DNA of 64,000 bases from contig CAVQGM010000002.1 in assembly GCA_963712065.1 (NCBI GenBank), positions 1,612,001-1,676,000 of the forward strand, written 5' to 3'. A program made the position numbers and the translations under genes. Below, one piece after another: positions 7,903 through 15,956 of the stretch. Positions within the stretch are counted from its first letter, which is position 1. Every line of letters begins with the position of its first letter. Under the pieces are notes generated by a model. It was not told the DNA's origin. It worked only from the letters and a program-made list of their open reading frames with translations, and ran no database searches. This DNA comes from CAVQGM01 sp963712065 (lineage in GTDB: Bacteria; Actinomycetota; Acidimicrobiia; Acidimicrobiales; Acidimicrobilacustridaceae).

Positions 7903-8667
7903 GTGGCCGACACCCCCGAGGTCCACGTCGAGGTCGCCGACGGCGTGGCCACCCTCACCGTCGACGACGCCGGCCGCCGCAACGCCCTGACCGCGCCGCT
8001 CGTCGATCGGATCGTGGCGGCGTTCGACACCATCGAGGCCGATGCTGCGGTCGGTGCGGCCGTCGTCACCGGTGCCCCGCCGGCCTTCTGCGCCGGCGCC
8101 GACCTCTCCGACCTCGGCGCCTCCCGGGAGCAGGGCCTGCGCCACATCTACGAGGGGTTCCTCCGGATCGCCCGCTCCCCGCTGCCCACCGTCGCCGCCG
8201 TCAACGGGCCGGCCGTCGGCGCCGGCATGAACCTGGCCCTCGTGTGCGACGTGCGGGTGGCCGGCCGATCGGCCCGCTTCGACACCCGGTTCCTCCAGTT
8301 CGGCATCCACCCCGGCGGTGGGCACACGTGGATGCTGCGCCGCATCGCCGGCCCTCAGACGGCCGCCGCCATGGTGGTGTTCGGCGAGATCCTCGACGGG
8401 GCGGCGGCGGCCGAGGCCGGCCTGGTGTGGCGCTGCGTCGACGACGACGCCCTGCTCACCGCGGTCCACGCCCTGGCGGCGCGGGCCGCGGCCAACCCCC
8501 GCGAGCTGACGCGTCGGGCCAAGGCCACCCTCGCCGACATGGCCGCCGTCGACGATCACACCGCCGCCGTCGAGCGCGAGCTCGTCACCCAGCTCTGGTC
8601 GATGGACCAGCCCGAGTTCGCCGAGCGACTCGCCGCCCTCCAGCGAACGATCCGCACGAAGCCGTGA
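7903..8667 (+). CDS. crotonase-fold protein lacking both hydratase glutamates
   Basis: 254 aa, typical enoyl-CoA hydratase/isomerase length. CoA-binding and oxyanion signatures are present (FCAGADLSDL near 62-71; VNGPAVGAGMNLAL near 100-113). The two acid residues of crotonase align with Asn110 and Phe130 (DTRFLQFGIHPGGGH), so classical hydration is unlikely. Non-hydratase crotonases are known in actinobacteria, and M. tuberculosis EchA6 is a fatty-acyl-CoA carrier of that kind. GTG start 4 bp after the SDR stop, so it belongs to the acyltransferase-SDR operon and may supply or bind an acyl-CoA. Role inferred. Confidence 0.8.
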   Translation: MADTPEVHVEVADGVATLTVDDAGRRNALTAPLVDRIVAAFDTIEADAAVGAAVVTGAPPAFCAGADLSDLGASREQGLRHIYEGFLRIARSPLPTVAAVNGPAVGAGMNLALVCDVRVAGRSARFDTRFLQFGIHPGGGHTWMLRRIAGPQTAAAMVVFGEILDGAAAAEAGLVWRCVDDDALLTAVHALAARAAANPRELTRRAKATLADMAAVDDHTAAVERELVTQLWSMDQPEFAERLAALQRTIRTKP

Positions 8668-8715
8668 CGCGGCGAGCCGGCGGCTCGCCGCTCGCGCCGT
8701 GACACCCGGATGGCC

Positions 8716-8760
8716 GGGCCGCTCGGCCGGAGGCGGGGCCGCTCGGCCGGAGGCAGGGCC
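8716..8760. repeat. 20-bp tandem duplication between convergent genes
   Basis: GGGCCGCTCGGCCGGAGGC occurs at 8716-8734 and again at 8736-8754, a period of 20, followed by a partial third copy (GGGCC). Each unit contains a self-complementary GGCCG...CGGCC core, so short hairpins are possible. It lies in the spacer between the crotonase stop (8667) and the GNAT stop (8767) and may act as a bidirectional terminator. Confidence 0.7.
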
Positions 8761-8766
8761 AACGTG

Positions 8767-9357
8767 TCAGTCGGTCCACGCCGCGAGCAGCTCCTCGCGG
8801 CGTTCGAACCACTCCTCGGCGGTGATGGCGAAACGGAGGTGGTCCTCCCACACGCCGTTGATCTCGAGGTAGCGGCGGGCGATCCCCTCCTCGCGGACGC
8901 CGAGCTTGTCGACGACCCGCCGGCTGGCGACGTTGCGGGGGATGATGGCGATCTGCATGCGGTGGAGGCGCAGGTCCTCGAACACGAACCGGGCGAGCAC
9001 GACCACCGCCTCGGGCACGTACCCGTGGCCCGCCTGCTTCTGGTCGATCCAGTAGCCGACGTAGGCGCTCTGGAACGGCCCCCGCTGCACCGACGACAGG
9101 TTGACCTCGCCGGCGAACTCGCCGTCGACGAAGATGCCGAACCCGAAGCCGGTGCCGAGCTGACGCTCGCGCTGGCGGGCCGAGCATCGCACCGCGAAGG
9201 CGTCGCGGTCCTCGACCACGTCGGGCTGGCCGGGGATGTGCGCCGGCTCCCACTTGGTGAGCCAGTCGGCGCTGCGCCGGCGGACCTCGCGCCAGGCGGG
9301 GAAGTCGCTGACGACCAGGGGGCGGAGCATGACGCGACGACCGAACAGCGTGGTCAC
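8767..9357 (-). CDS. RimJ/RimL-type GNAT N-acetyltransferase
   Basis: 196 aa. It starts with VTTLFGRRVMLRPLVVSDF, the usual RimJ/RimL opening (strand beta-1 then helix), has GYWIDQKQAGHGYVPEA (acetyl-CoA pyrophosphate loop, Q/GxGxG/A-like) near 108-124 and IIPRNVASRRVVDKLGV near 145-161. These enzymes acetylate N-terminal amino groups of ribosomal proteins or small amines in the cytosol; the substrate here is not predictable. The GTG start overlaps the aminotransferase stop by 4 nt (GTGA), so it is the second gene of that operon. Confidence 0.85.
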   Translation of the reverse strand: MTTLFGRRVMLRPLVVSDFPAWREVRRRSADWLTKWEPAHIPGQPDVVEDRDAFAVRCSARQRERQLGTGFGFGIFVDGEFAGEVNLSSVQRGPFQSAYVGYWIDQKQAGHGYVPEAVVVLARFVFEDLRLHRMQIAIIPRNVASRRVVDKLGVREEGIARRYLEINGVWEDHLRFAITAEEWFERREELLAAWTD

Positions 9358-10481
9358 GAGCCGAACAGCTCCTCGAGGGCGGCGAGCAGGAGGACGACGT
9401 TGCGGAGCCGCGCCGTGTGCCCCATGCACCCGATCCGCCACACACGACCGGCGTACTCGCCGAGGCCCGACCCGACCTCGATGCCGTAGCGCTCGAGGAG
9501 GGCCCGCCGGGCGCCGGCCTCGTCCATGCCGTCGGGGAGCCGGTCGAGCGGCACCCACACCGACGTGAGCTGCGGCAACCGGTGGCCGTCCTCGGCGAAC
9601 AGCACGAAGCCGAGCGACCCGAGCCCCGCCTGCAGTGCGTCCCCACAGGCCTGGTGCCGGGCCCACGACGCCTCGAGGCCCTCGGCGAGCACGGCGCCGA
9701 GGCCGGCGTGCAGGGCGTAGACCATCGAGATGGGGGCCGTGTGGTGGTAGGCGCGGGCGCCCGCGCCGTCGACGTAGCGGGCGATCATGTGCAGGTCGAG
9801 GTACCACGACTGCGGGGTGGGAACGAGGCGGGCCACCGCCGCGTCGCTGGCCGTGAACGGCGACAGCCCCGGTGGGACGCCGAGGCACTTCTGCGTACCG
9901 CTGTAGGCGAGGTCGACCGACCACCCGTCGATCTCGACGGGGATGCCGGCGAGGGAGGTGACGCAGTCGACGAGCAGGAGCGCGTCGCCCTTGGCCGAGC
10001 CGACGCAGGCGACGTCGTTGCGGACGCCGGTGGACGTCTCGGCGTGCACGAGGGCGATCACCTTCGGAGCCGGGTGGGCGTCGAGGAGGGCCTGCGGGTC
10101 GAGCGGGCGCCCCCACGGCGCCTCGACGCGGGTGACCCGCGCTCCGGCACGGGCGGCCACGTCGCACATCCGCTCACCGAACACGCCGTTGACCCCGACG
10201 ACGACGTCGTCGCCGGGCTCGACCACGTTGACGAAGGCGGCCTCCATCCCGGCCGAGCCGGTGGCGCTGATCGGGAAGGTGAGCCGGTTGTCGGTGCGGA
10301 ACACCTCGCGGAGCCGGTCGCCGGTCTCGTCGAGCAGGGCGAGGAACTCGGGATCGAGGTGCCCGAGCACGGGGCGCGCGAAGGCCGTGGCGACCTCGGG
10401 GTAGGGGTTGCCCGGCCCGGGGCCCATCAACACGCGGTCGCTCAGGGCCCGGAGCGGCACGGGAGCGGCGTCCTGTCGCAT
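9354..10481 (-). CDS. class V aminotransferase (alanine/serine-glyoxylate type)
   Basis: 375 aa. MGPGPGNPYPEV near the N-terminus is the family opening, SATGSAGMEAAF near 73-84 binds the PLP phosphate, and SGTQKCLGVPPGLS contains the Schiff-base lysine. PLP enzymes of this branch transaminate alanine or serine with glyoxylate, and some actinobacterial members act on other amino donors. Acts in the cytosol. Ends in a GTGA overlap with the GNAT gene; together they form a two-gene operon. The start lies 43 bp from the ppx stop on the same strand. Confidence 0.85.
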   Translation of the reverse strand: MRQDAAPVPLRALSDRVLMGPGPGNPYPEVATAFARPVLGHLDPEFLALLDETGDRLREVFRTDNRLTFPISATGSAGMEAAFVNVVEPGDDVVVGVNGVFGERMCDVAARAGARVTRVEAPWGRPLDPQALLDAHPAPKVIALVHAETSTGVRNDVACVGSAKGDALLLVDCVTSLAGIPVEIDGWSVDLAYSGTQKCLGVPPGLSPFTASDAAVARLVPTPQSWYLDLHMIARYVDGAGARAYHHTAPISMVYALHAGLGAVLAEGLEASWARHQACGDALQAGLGSLGFVLFAEDGHRLPQLTSVWVPLDRLPDGMDEAGARRALLERYGIEVGSGLGEYAGRVWRIGCMGHTARLRNVVLLLAALEELFGS

Positions 10482-10524
10482 CGAGGCCGGACTGTAGTGC
10501 TCCCGCCCGCGACGACCGGTCGCG

Positions 10525-11445
10525 TCACGGACCGGGGCGGACCAGCGACAGGGCCAGGCCGTCGAGGATGTCGGCCTCGGACACGAGGCAGCGCTCGAAG
10601 CCCAACCGACGCATGATCGTGACCAGGATGCACATGCCCCCGACGATCACGTCGGCCCGCTCGCGCTCGAGGCCGGGGTTGTGCACCCGCTCGCCGAGGG
10701 GCTCGGTGGCCAGCGTGCGGAAGACGTCCTCGACCGCCGGCTTGGTGAGCTCGAAGTGGTGGATGCGGTCGCGGTCGTACTCGACCAGACCGAGCTCGAC
10801 GGCGGCCGCGGTGCTGACCGTGCCGGCGAGGCCCACGAAGGTGCGGGCCTCGGGGGCGTCGGGCACCGCCCGCAGGACGTCGTCGAGGTAGATGCCCACC
10901 ACCGAGATGCAGGCCGACAGCTCCTCGGCGGTGGGCGGGTCGTGCTCGAAGAACTTCTCGGTCAGCCGCACGCAACCGATGTCGAGCGAGATCGAGGCCT
11001 CGCTCTCGTCGGTGCCGTAGGAGAACTCGGTCGATCCCCCACCGATGTCGACCACCAGGAACGGCCCCTTCGCCCGGTCGAGCTCGCTGGTGGCGCCGAG
11101 GAACGACAGCTCGGCCTCCTGCTCCCCCGACAGGAGCTCGGGCACCACGCCCACGGCCGCCTCGGCGGCGGCGAAGAACTCGCCGTGGTTGGCGGCGTCA
11201 CGTGCCGCCGAGGTGGCGGTCATCCGCACCCGTTCGACGCCGTGGCGATCCATGACACCGCGGTACTCGCGGAGCACGTCGACCGTGCGATCGATGGCGT
11301 CGGGATCGAGGCGGCCGGTGGCATCGACCCCTTTGCCCAGCCGGGTGATGCGCATCAGTCGCTCGAGCGAGGTGCCGTCGTCACCCCGCACCAGCAGGCG
11401 GGTGGAGTTGGTGCCGCAGTCGATGGCGGCCACGGGCGCGGTCAC
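10525..11445 (-). CDS. ppx: Ppx/GppA exopolyphosphatase-guanosine pentaphosphatase
   Basis: 306 aa, the short two-domain actinobacterial form (Rv1026/Rv0496 size class). The ASKHA phosphate loops are visible: AAIDCGTNSTRLLV at the start and VVDIGGGSTEFSYG near 129-142; the general-base Glu lies in the EQEAELSFLGA region. It hydrolyses polyphosphate or pppGpp in the cytosol. The GTG start overlaps the DUF501 stop (GTGA), the pairing conserved in mycobacteria (Rv1025-Rv1026). Here the pair is about 8.5 kb from the ftsB-like gene that precedes it in mycobacteria. Confidence 0.88.
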   Translation of the reverse strand: MTAPVAAIDCGTNSTRLLVRGDDGTSLERLMRITRLGKGVDATGRLDPDAIDRTVDVLREYRGVMDRHGVERVRMTATSAARDAANHGEFFAAAEAAVGVVPELLSGEQEAELSFLGATSELDRAKGPFLVVDIGGGSTEFSYGTDESEASISLDIGCVRLTEKFFEHDPPTAEELSACISVVGIYLDDVLRAVPDAPEARTFVGLAGTVSTAAAVELGLVEYDRDRIHHFELTKPAVEDVFRTLATEPLGERVHNPGLERERADVIVGGMCILVTIMRRLGFERCLVSEADILDGLALSLVRPGP

Positions 11446-11927
11446 GAGCCGAGGCTACCGAGGCGCTCGTCGACCCAGCGACCCACGGGGTCGTCGCCGC
11501 CGGCGAGGAACCAGGCGTAGTGGGCGTGCAGGCACTTGACCCCGCGCCGGGTGCCCCCGACGCCGCCGAACGGGCGGGGGCCGTCATGGTCGGCGGAGAT
11601 GGCGGCATCCCGCTCGGCGGCATACCGGGCGTGGGCGGCGGCCAGCTCGTCGGCGTCGACCTCCGCCTCGGCGGCGCGCACGCCGCCCTCGGCCTCGACG
11701 CGCCCGACGTCGCGGCGGAGGGTCGGGTCGACCAACCAGTACCGCGTCGGCATCGGCGTGCCGTCGTCGAGGAACGGGGCGTTGCGCAGCACCACCGGCG
11801 CGCCGGCGGTGTCGCGCACGACGACCTCGTAGGCACCTTCGGGCTCGCGGCCGAGGAGCTCGGCGACGACGGCGCGCTCCGCCCTCCCGTCCCCGGCTCG
11901 GTGCGGTCCGCCGTCGTCGCCACCCAT
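11442..11927 (-). CDS. DUF501 protein
   Basis: 161 aa. The conserved DUF501 core is recognisable: VVAELLGREPEGAYEV, then VLRNAPFLDDGTPMPTRYWL, and near the end GGTRRGVKCLHAHYAWFLAGGDDPVG with a CLHAHYA motif. The family is restricted largely to actinobacteria, is nearly always followed by ppx, and has no established biochemical role. The invariant Cys and His residues would fit metal binding, but this is inference. ATG start; translationally coupled to ppx by GTGA. Divergent from the DUF6941-like gene at 11985. Confidence 0.85.
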   Translation of the reverse strand: MGGDDGGPHRAGDGRAERAVVAELLGREPEGAYEVVVRDTAGAPVVLRNAPFLDDGTPMPTRYWLVDPTLRRDVGRVEAEGGVRAAEAEVDADELAAAHARYAAERDAAISADHDGPRPFGGVGGTRRGVKCLHAHYAWFLAGGDDPVGRWVDERLGSLGS

Positions 11928-11984
11928 GCCGTCCGTTCTACCGCCGAACCCGCACCCCGGCAGCCGCTTGTAGGGTCGGGCGTC

Positions 11985-12437
11985 ATGAGCACCGAACGGT
12001 TCGACGAGCCCCTCGTCGAGGTCGCCATGTTCCTGGCCGACGCCGCCCAGGTGCTCGACGGCAAGCTCTACGTGCTCGGCGGCGGGCTGCAGGCCATCGG
12101 GCCGAACCCGCAGCCGGTCGCCATCGTGCTGCTCATCCAGGTGCCGTGGGACCGGGCCAACCTCCAGCACGACTGGCAGCTCGAGCTGCTCGACGAGGAC
12201 GGCATGCCGGTCCTCCACCAGGACCGGCCGATCATGGTGGGTGGCCAGTTCGAGGCCGGCCGACCGCCGGGCTCGGCGCCGGGCACGCCGTTGCCGGTGC
12301 CCCTCGCCATCACCTTCACCGCCCTCCCCCTCGCGGGCGGTCGGTCCTACTCGTGGCGCCTGGCGGTCAACGGCACCAGCGAGGCCACCTGGCGGGTCGT
12401 CTTCCGGGTCAACCCGGCGCCCGTCGTCGACGCCTGA
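11985..12437 (+). CDS. DUF6941-like beta-sandwich protein
   Basis: 150 aa. Features are VAMFLADAAQVLDGKLYVLGGG near the start, a string of beta strands (AIVLLIQVPWD, HDWQLELLDEDG), and LPLAGGRSYSWRLAVNG near the end. This resembles the small actinobacterial family DUF6941, which is unstudied; the fold is probably an immunoglobulin-like sandwich. ATG start with TAGGGT 8 nt upstream and no Shine-Dalgarno. Single gene, convergent with the pirin gene. Confidence 0.6.
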   Translation: MSTERFDEPLVEVAMFLADAAQVLDGKLYVLGGGLQAIGPNPQPVAIVLLIQVPWDRANLQHDWQLELLDEDGMPVLHQDRPIMVGGQFEAGRPPGSAPGTPLPVPLAITFTALPLAGGRSYSWRLAVNGTSEATWRVVFRVNPAPVVDA

Positions 12438-12478
12438 CGTCGGGCGTCGGGCGCCGGGCGTCGCATCCGCGGCGGCGG

Positions 12479-13189
12479 TCAGCCGCCGGTGACCCAGATG
12501 AGCACCTCGGCCCCGTCGTCGCCGCCGGTGACGGTGGGGCTGCCGGCCGCGGTGAGTCGGGCGGCGTCGCCCGTCGCCAGGTGCCCGGCGCCTTCGAGGG
12601 TGAGGGCGCCGTCGGCCACGAAGACGTGGGCGAACGGTCCGTCGGGCACGGCGACCGTGCCGTCGGCGGGGAGCCGAGCGGCCCACAGGGTGGCGTCCCG
12701 CTGGTGGATCCGGACCCCGGCGTCGGGCTCGGAGCCCGACGCCACCGCGACCAGCCCGCCACCGTCGAGGGCGGCGGAGATGTCGGCCTGCTGGTAGCCG
12801 GGGTCGACGCCGGCGGTGTCGGGGAGCACCCACATCTGCACGAAGTGCACCGGCAGCACGTCGCTGTGGTTCATCTCCGAGTGCATGATCCCCCGCCCGG
12901 CGCTCATGCGCTGGGCCAGTCCCGGGCGGATGACCCCTCGGTTGCCGAGCGTGTCGGCGTGCTCGAGCTCGCCCGACAGCACCCAGGTGACGATCTCCAT
13001 GTCGCGGTGGGGATGGGTGCCGAACCCACCGCCGGGCGCGACGCGATCGTCGTTGCTCACCAGCAGCAGGCCGTGGTGCACGTTGGCCGGGTCGTGGTGG
13101 TGGCCGAAGCTGAAGCTGTGCCAGGAGTCGAGCCAGTCGATCCGGGTGTGGAAGCGGCCGGCGGCGGGCCGTACGTCGATGGCGGTCAC
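12479..13189 (-). CDS. pirin family cupin protein
   Basis: 236 aa. The N-terminal cupin is typical of pirins: SFSFGHHHDPANVHHG, then FGTHPHRDMEIVTWVLSGELEH with the first metal His pair, and GRGIMHSEMNHS with the second His and Glu. Some pirins are iron-binding quercetinases, others transcription cofactors or inactive, so the biochemical role is open. GTG start overlaps the MarR stop by 4 nt (GTGA), so expression follows the MarR gene and pirin is probably its regulated partner. Confidence 0.88.
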   Translation of the reverse strand: MTAIDVRPAAGRFHTRIDWLDSWHSFSFGHHHDPANVHHGLLLVSNDDRVAPGGGFGTHPHRDMEIVTWVLSGELEHADTLGNRGVIRPGLAQRMSAGRGIMHSEMNHSDVLPVHFVQMWVLPDTAGVDPGYQQADISAALDGGGLVAVASGSEPDAGVRIHQRDATLWAARLPADGTVAVPDGPFAHVFVADGALTLEGAGHLATGDAARLTAAGSPTVTGGDDGAEVLIWVTGG

Positions 13190-13737
13190 CCCTCGTCCTC
13201 CGCGCCATCGGCTGGGGACAGCCCGCAGTCGTCGTCGCCCCCGCCACGAGGCGCGAGCCGTTCGACGAGGTCGGCGAGCAGCCGTCGCTCGTCACCGCTG
13301 AAGCCGGCCAGCACCTCGGCCTCGCGCCGCCGCAGGTCGGGCAGGACCTGACGCAGCCGCGTCGACCCGGCCCGGGTCAGCGACAGGAGCACGCTGCGCC
13401 GGTCGGCCGGATTCGGGTCGCGTCGGATGAGCCCCTCGCGCTCGAGCGAGTCGAGGACGCCGGTGAGCGTGCCCCGGGTCACCAAGCGACGGTCGGACAC
13501 CTCGTGGGGGCACAGCGGCCCGCCGGCGCCGTCGAGGATCATCAACACGTTGAAGCCCGCGCTCGACACCCCGTGGGCCCGGAACACGGGTGCCAGTGCC
13601 GCGGACAGGGCGCTCTCGGCCCGGAAGAACCCGGTGACGACACGGGTGTTGACCTCCTCGGGGACCGCCTCGGGGACGTCATCGGTGGCACCACCTCGGA
13701 CGGCCGCGGCGGGCACCGGGGCGGGGATCGCCGTCAT
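13186..13737 (-). CDS. MarR family transcriptional regulator
   Basis: 183 aa. A disordered Ala/Pro/Glu N-terminus (1-32) is followed by a MarR-type winged helix: helix HGVSSAGFNVLMILDGAGG, recognition region RRLVTRGTLTGVLDSLEREGLIRRDPNPADRRSVLLSLT (wing with the DRR signature) and a dimerisation helix. It probably binds a palindrome as a dimer and controls the pirin gene that overlaps it. It begins 5 bp after the upstream YceI gene's stop, so the YceI-MarR-pirin set may be one transcript. No operator was identified. Confidence 0.88.
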   Translation of the reverse strand: MTAIPAPVPAAAVRGGATDDVPEAVPEEVNTRVVTGFFRAESALSAALAPVFRAHGVSSAGFNVLMILDGAGGPLCPHEVSDRRLVTRGTLTGVLDSLEREGLIRRDPNPADRRSVLLSLTRAGSTRLRQVLPDLRRREAEVLAGFSGDERRLLADLVERLAPRGGGDDDCGLSPADGAEDEG

Positions 13738-13741
13738 CGGG

Positions 13742-14452
13742 TCAGCTCCGTTCGAAGGCCAGCTGGACCTCGAACTCGCCCACGTCGTCCACGGCGACGA
13801 AGGCGCTGTTCGGGGGCTCGATCTGGAAATCGGCCAGCGTGACCCGGGTGCCACCGGCCACGTCGATGATCGATGACCCGTTCCAGCTGGCCTGCAGGGT
13901 GAGCTCGACCGGCTGCGTGACGCCGTGCAGCGTGAGGTCACCGCTGGCCGTGACCTGGATGGGGGAGCCCGCCGCGGGGACGGAGCCGAGCTCGACGGGA
14001 TCGGTCAACGTGAAGGTGGCCTCGGGGAACTGCTCGATCTGCAGCCCACCCGTGAGCTGGGTGTCGTCCCGACGGCTCGAGTCGCTCGTGAGCTGGGTGA
14101 GGTCGGCGGTGATCGACACCGTCTGGATGGTCGTGCCGCTGATCGTCATCGTCCCCGACACGGCCGGGGTGCGACCGACCGCGGTCTTCTTGACCGTCTC
14201 ACCGCCGAACAGCTCCTGGATCCGATAGCCGGCGAAGACCTCTTCACCCGCGACCACGTCCCAGGTGCCGTCGATCGTGGCGTCACCACCGGTCGCGGTG
14301 TCGCCGGTGGCCGGCGCGGTGTCCTCGGTGCGCACCGGCAGGGAGGCCCGCTCAGGGGCATCGTCCCGGAGGACGAACCACCAGAACCCGAGGGCGCCGA
14401 GGGCGACGACGAGCACCGAGGCGATCAGTGCGACCCTGGCTGACTTCTGCAT
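13742..14452 (-). CDS. membrane-anchored YceI family protein (copy 1)
   Basis: 236 aa. One N-terminal membrane segment (about 6-28), a Thr/Ala/Glu linker, then a YceI lipocalin-like barrel from about 60: IDGTWDVVAGEEVFAGYRI, DTQLTGGLQIEQFPEATF and DLTLHGVTQPVELTL, the family's characteristic LTxHGVT strand. YceI proteins bind isoprenoid-like amphiphiles in a periplasmic-type barrel. It is followed by a second YceI gene copy upstream on the same strand, apparently from local duplication. ATG start. Confidence 0.88.
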   Translation of the reverse strand: MQKSARVALIASVLVVALGALGFWWFVLRDDAPERASLPVRTEDTAPATGDTATGGDATIDGTWDVVAGEEVFAGYRIQELFGGETVKKTAVGRTPAVSGTMTISGTTIQTVSITADLTQLTSDSSRRDDTQLTGGLQIEQFPEATFTLTDPVELGSVPAAGSPIQVTASGDLTLHGVTQPVELTLQASWNGSSIIDVAGGTRVTLADFQIEPPNSAFVAVDDVGEFEVQLAFERS

Positions 14453-14563
14453 CCTGTACCCCGTCCGTTCGTGCCCGCCCCTCGTCCCCGGGCTCCCCCA
14501 GCCTAGGACGATCGACGACGGGTGGCGCGGTGCCGAACCATCTCGGCGCGCCGGCACCGTGGG

Positions 14564-15292
14564 TCAGCGGACGAACACCAGCTGCACCTCGAGCTCGGCC
14601 CGCTCGTCGACCTCGATGAACGGGGTGCGGGGCGGCGTGATCCCGAAGTCGGGCAGGAGCACCTCGGCGGCACCGGCCAACTCGATCGACCCCCCGCTCC
14701 ACCGGGCCTCCACGACCACCGTGACCGGTCGCGTCGTGCCGTGCAGGGTCAGCTCGCCGGGCAGCTCGAGCGAGACGACCTCGCCCGGCGTGACCGGCGG
14801 CAGGTCGACGGGGGCCGTGAGACGGAAGCGGGCCTCGGGGAACCGATCGGTCGACAGCGCTTCGCCCCGCAGGTAGGCGTCCCGCGCCGACTGGTCGCTC
14901 CGCAGCTCGGCGAGCACGGCGGACACCTCGGCCCGGCCGAGTCGTGCGCCCTCGGCGTCGGCCCGCCCGCCGCTCGGGCGCTCGATGCGCATCGTCCCGT
15001 CGACGGCGGGGGTGCGCCCCACCGCGGTCTTCGAGAACCGGTCGGCGGCCCACCGCTCCGTCGCCCGGTAGCCGACGAACACGTCCTCGCCCGGCTGCAC
15101 TCGCCAGTCGCCGTCGAGCGTGGCCCCTGCCCCGGCCGCCGGTGCCGCCGATGCGGGGAGGCCGGCGACGACGTCGGGCAGCCCGGCTCGGGACGGCGCG
15201 TCGTCGTGGAGGAAGGTCCAGGCGACGGCGACCACCGCCACCACCAGGGCGGACACCCAGAGGGCGATGCTCAGTCGAGGGGGCTTGCGCAT
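14564..15292 (-). CDS. membrane-anchored YceI family protein (copy 2)
   Basis: 242 aa with the same architecture as its neighbour: membrane segment at about 9-29, linker, and YceI barrel from about 58. Paired motifs match copy 1 closely (TAVGRTPAVDGTM, STDRFPEARFRLT, GELTLHGTTRPVTV), which supports a tandem duplication with clear divergence. ATG at 15292 was preferred because TACGCT lies 8 nt upstream; a longer frame exists but has no such element. Ligand unknown; an isoprenoid or lipid is expected from the family. Confidence 0.87.
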   Translation of the reverse strand: MRKPPRLSIALWVSALVVAVVAVAWTFLHDDAPSRAGLPDVVAGLPASAAPAAGAGATLDGDWRVQPGEDVFVGYRATERWAADRFSKTAVGRTPAVDGTMRIERPSGGRADAEGARLGRAEVSAVLAELRSDQSARDAYLRGEALSTDRFPEARFRLTAPVDLPPVTPGEVVSLELPGELTLHGTTRPVTVVVEARWSGGSIELAGAAEVLLPDFGITPPRTPFIEVDERAELEVQLVFVR

Positions 15293-15371
15293 CTCCGCCC
15301 AGCGTACGAACCGCCGCCCGTGGTCGGCCAACCGCCGACCCCACTCGACGGGCACGGCACGGGGTGGGAGG

Positions 15372-15956
15372 ATGGACGAAGCGAACGGCCAGCGGGGCCG
15401 TGCACGGGAGCCGGTGATGGAGCTGCGACACGCCGACGAGGTCGAGGTCGACGCCGACGAGCGCGGCGATGGCATCACGCCGGTCGAGGACCGCCTCCGC
15501 GAGCGTGCCGTCGACGCCATCGTCGGCAGCATCCTGCTCGACCCCTACGGGGCGATGGCCGGAGCCCCACCCCAGCAGCTGATCAACGCCTCGGCCGCGT
15601 ACCACGCCAAGGACGTCGAGGCCCTGCGGTCGCTCCTGCCCGACGTGACCGAGGTCGCCCGGCTGGCCGTCGACCAACTCGGCGACGAGGGCATGGCGCC
15701 GTCGGCGATCCTGTCCGAGATCGATCCCGAGGCCACCATCGACCTGCGGGCGCTCGACGGCGGCGCCGGACCGGCCTTCGCGGCCGACGCCGGGACCGAG
15801 CCGTCGACCGACCTGGCCGGCGACGTCGCGCCCGGGCTCGACCCGCTCGACCCCGGCGGGCTCCCCCCGGGCCTGCGACCCCCGCCCCCCGACGCGCGAC
15901 CCACCCGAGCCTCGAGTCGCTGGGCCCGTCGGCTGCGGGGCCACCACCAGGCATGA
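15372..15956 (+). CDS. unknown acidic protein upstream of a lipoprotein gene
   Basis: 194 aa, no family recognised. It contains a helical region (DRLRERAVDAIVGSILLDPYG) and a second (PPQQLINASAAYHAKDVEALRSLLPDVTEVARLAVDQLG), followed by a Pro/Asp-rich tail. No signal peptide or membrane segment. ATG at 15372 follows GGGAGG; an alternative ATG at 15417 is possible. The stop overlaps the next gene's start (ATGA), so it is translationally coupled to a secreted lipoprotein. Confidence 0.5.
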   Translation: MDEANGQRGRAREPVMELRHADEVEVDADERGDGITPVEDRLRERAVDAIVGSILLDPYGAMAGAPPQQLINASAAYHAKDVEALRSLLPDVTEVARLAVDQLGDEGMAPSAILSEIDPEATIDLRALDGGAGPAFAADAGTEPSTDLAGDVAPGLDPLDPGGLPPGLRPPPPDARPTRASSRWARRLRGHHQA

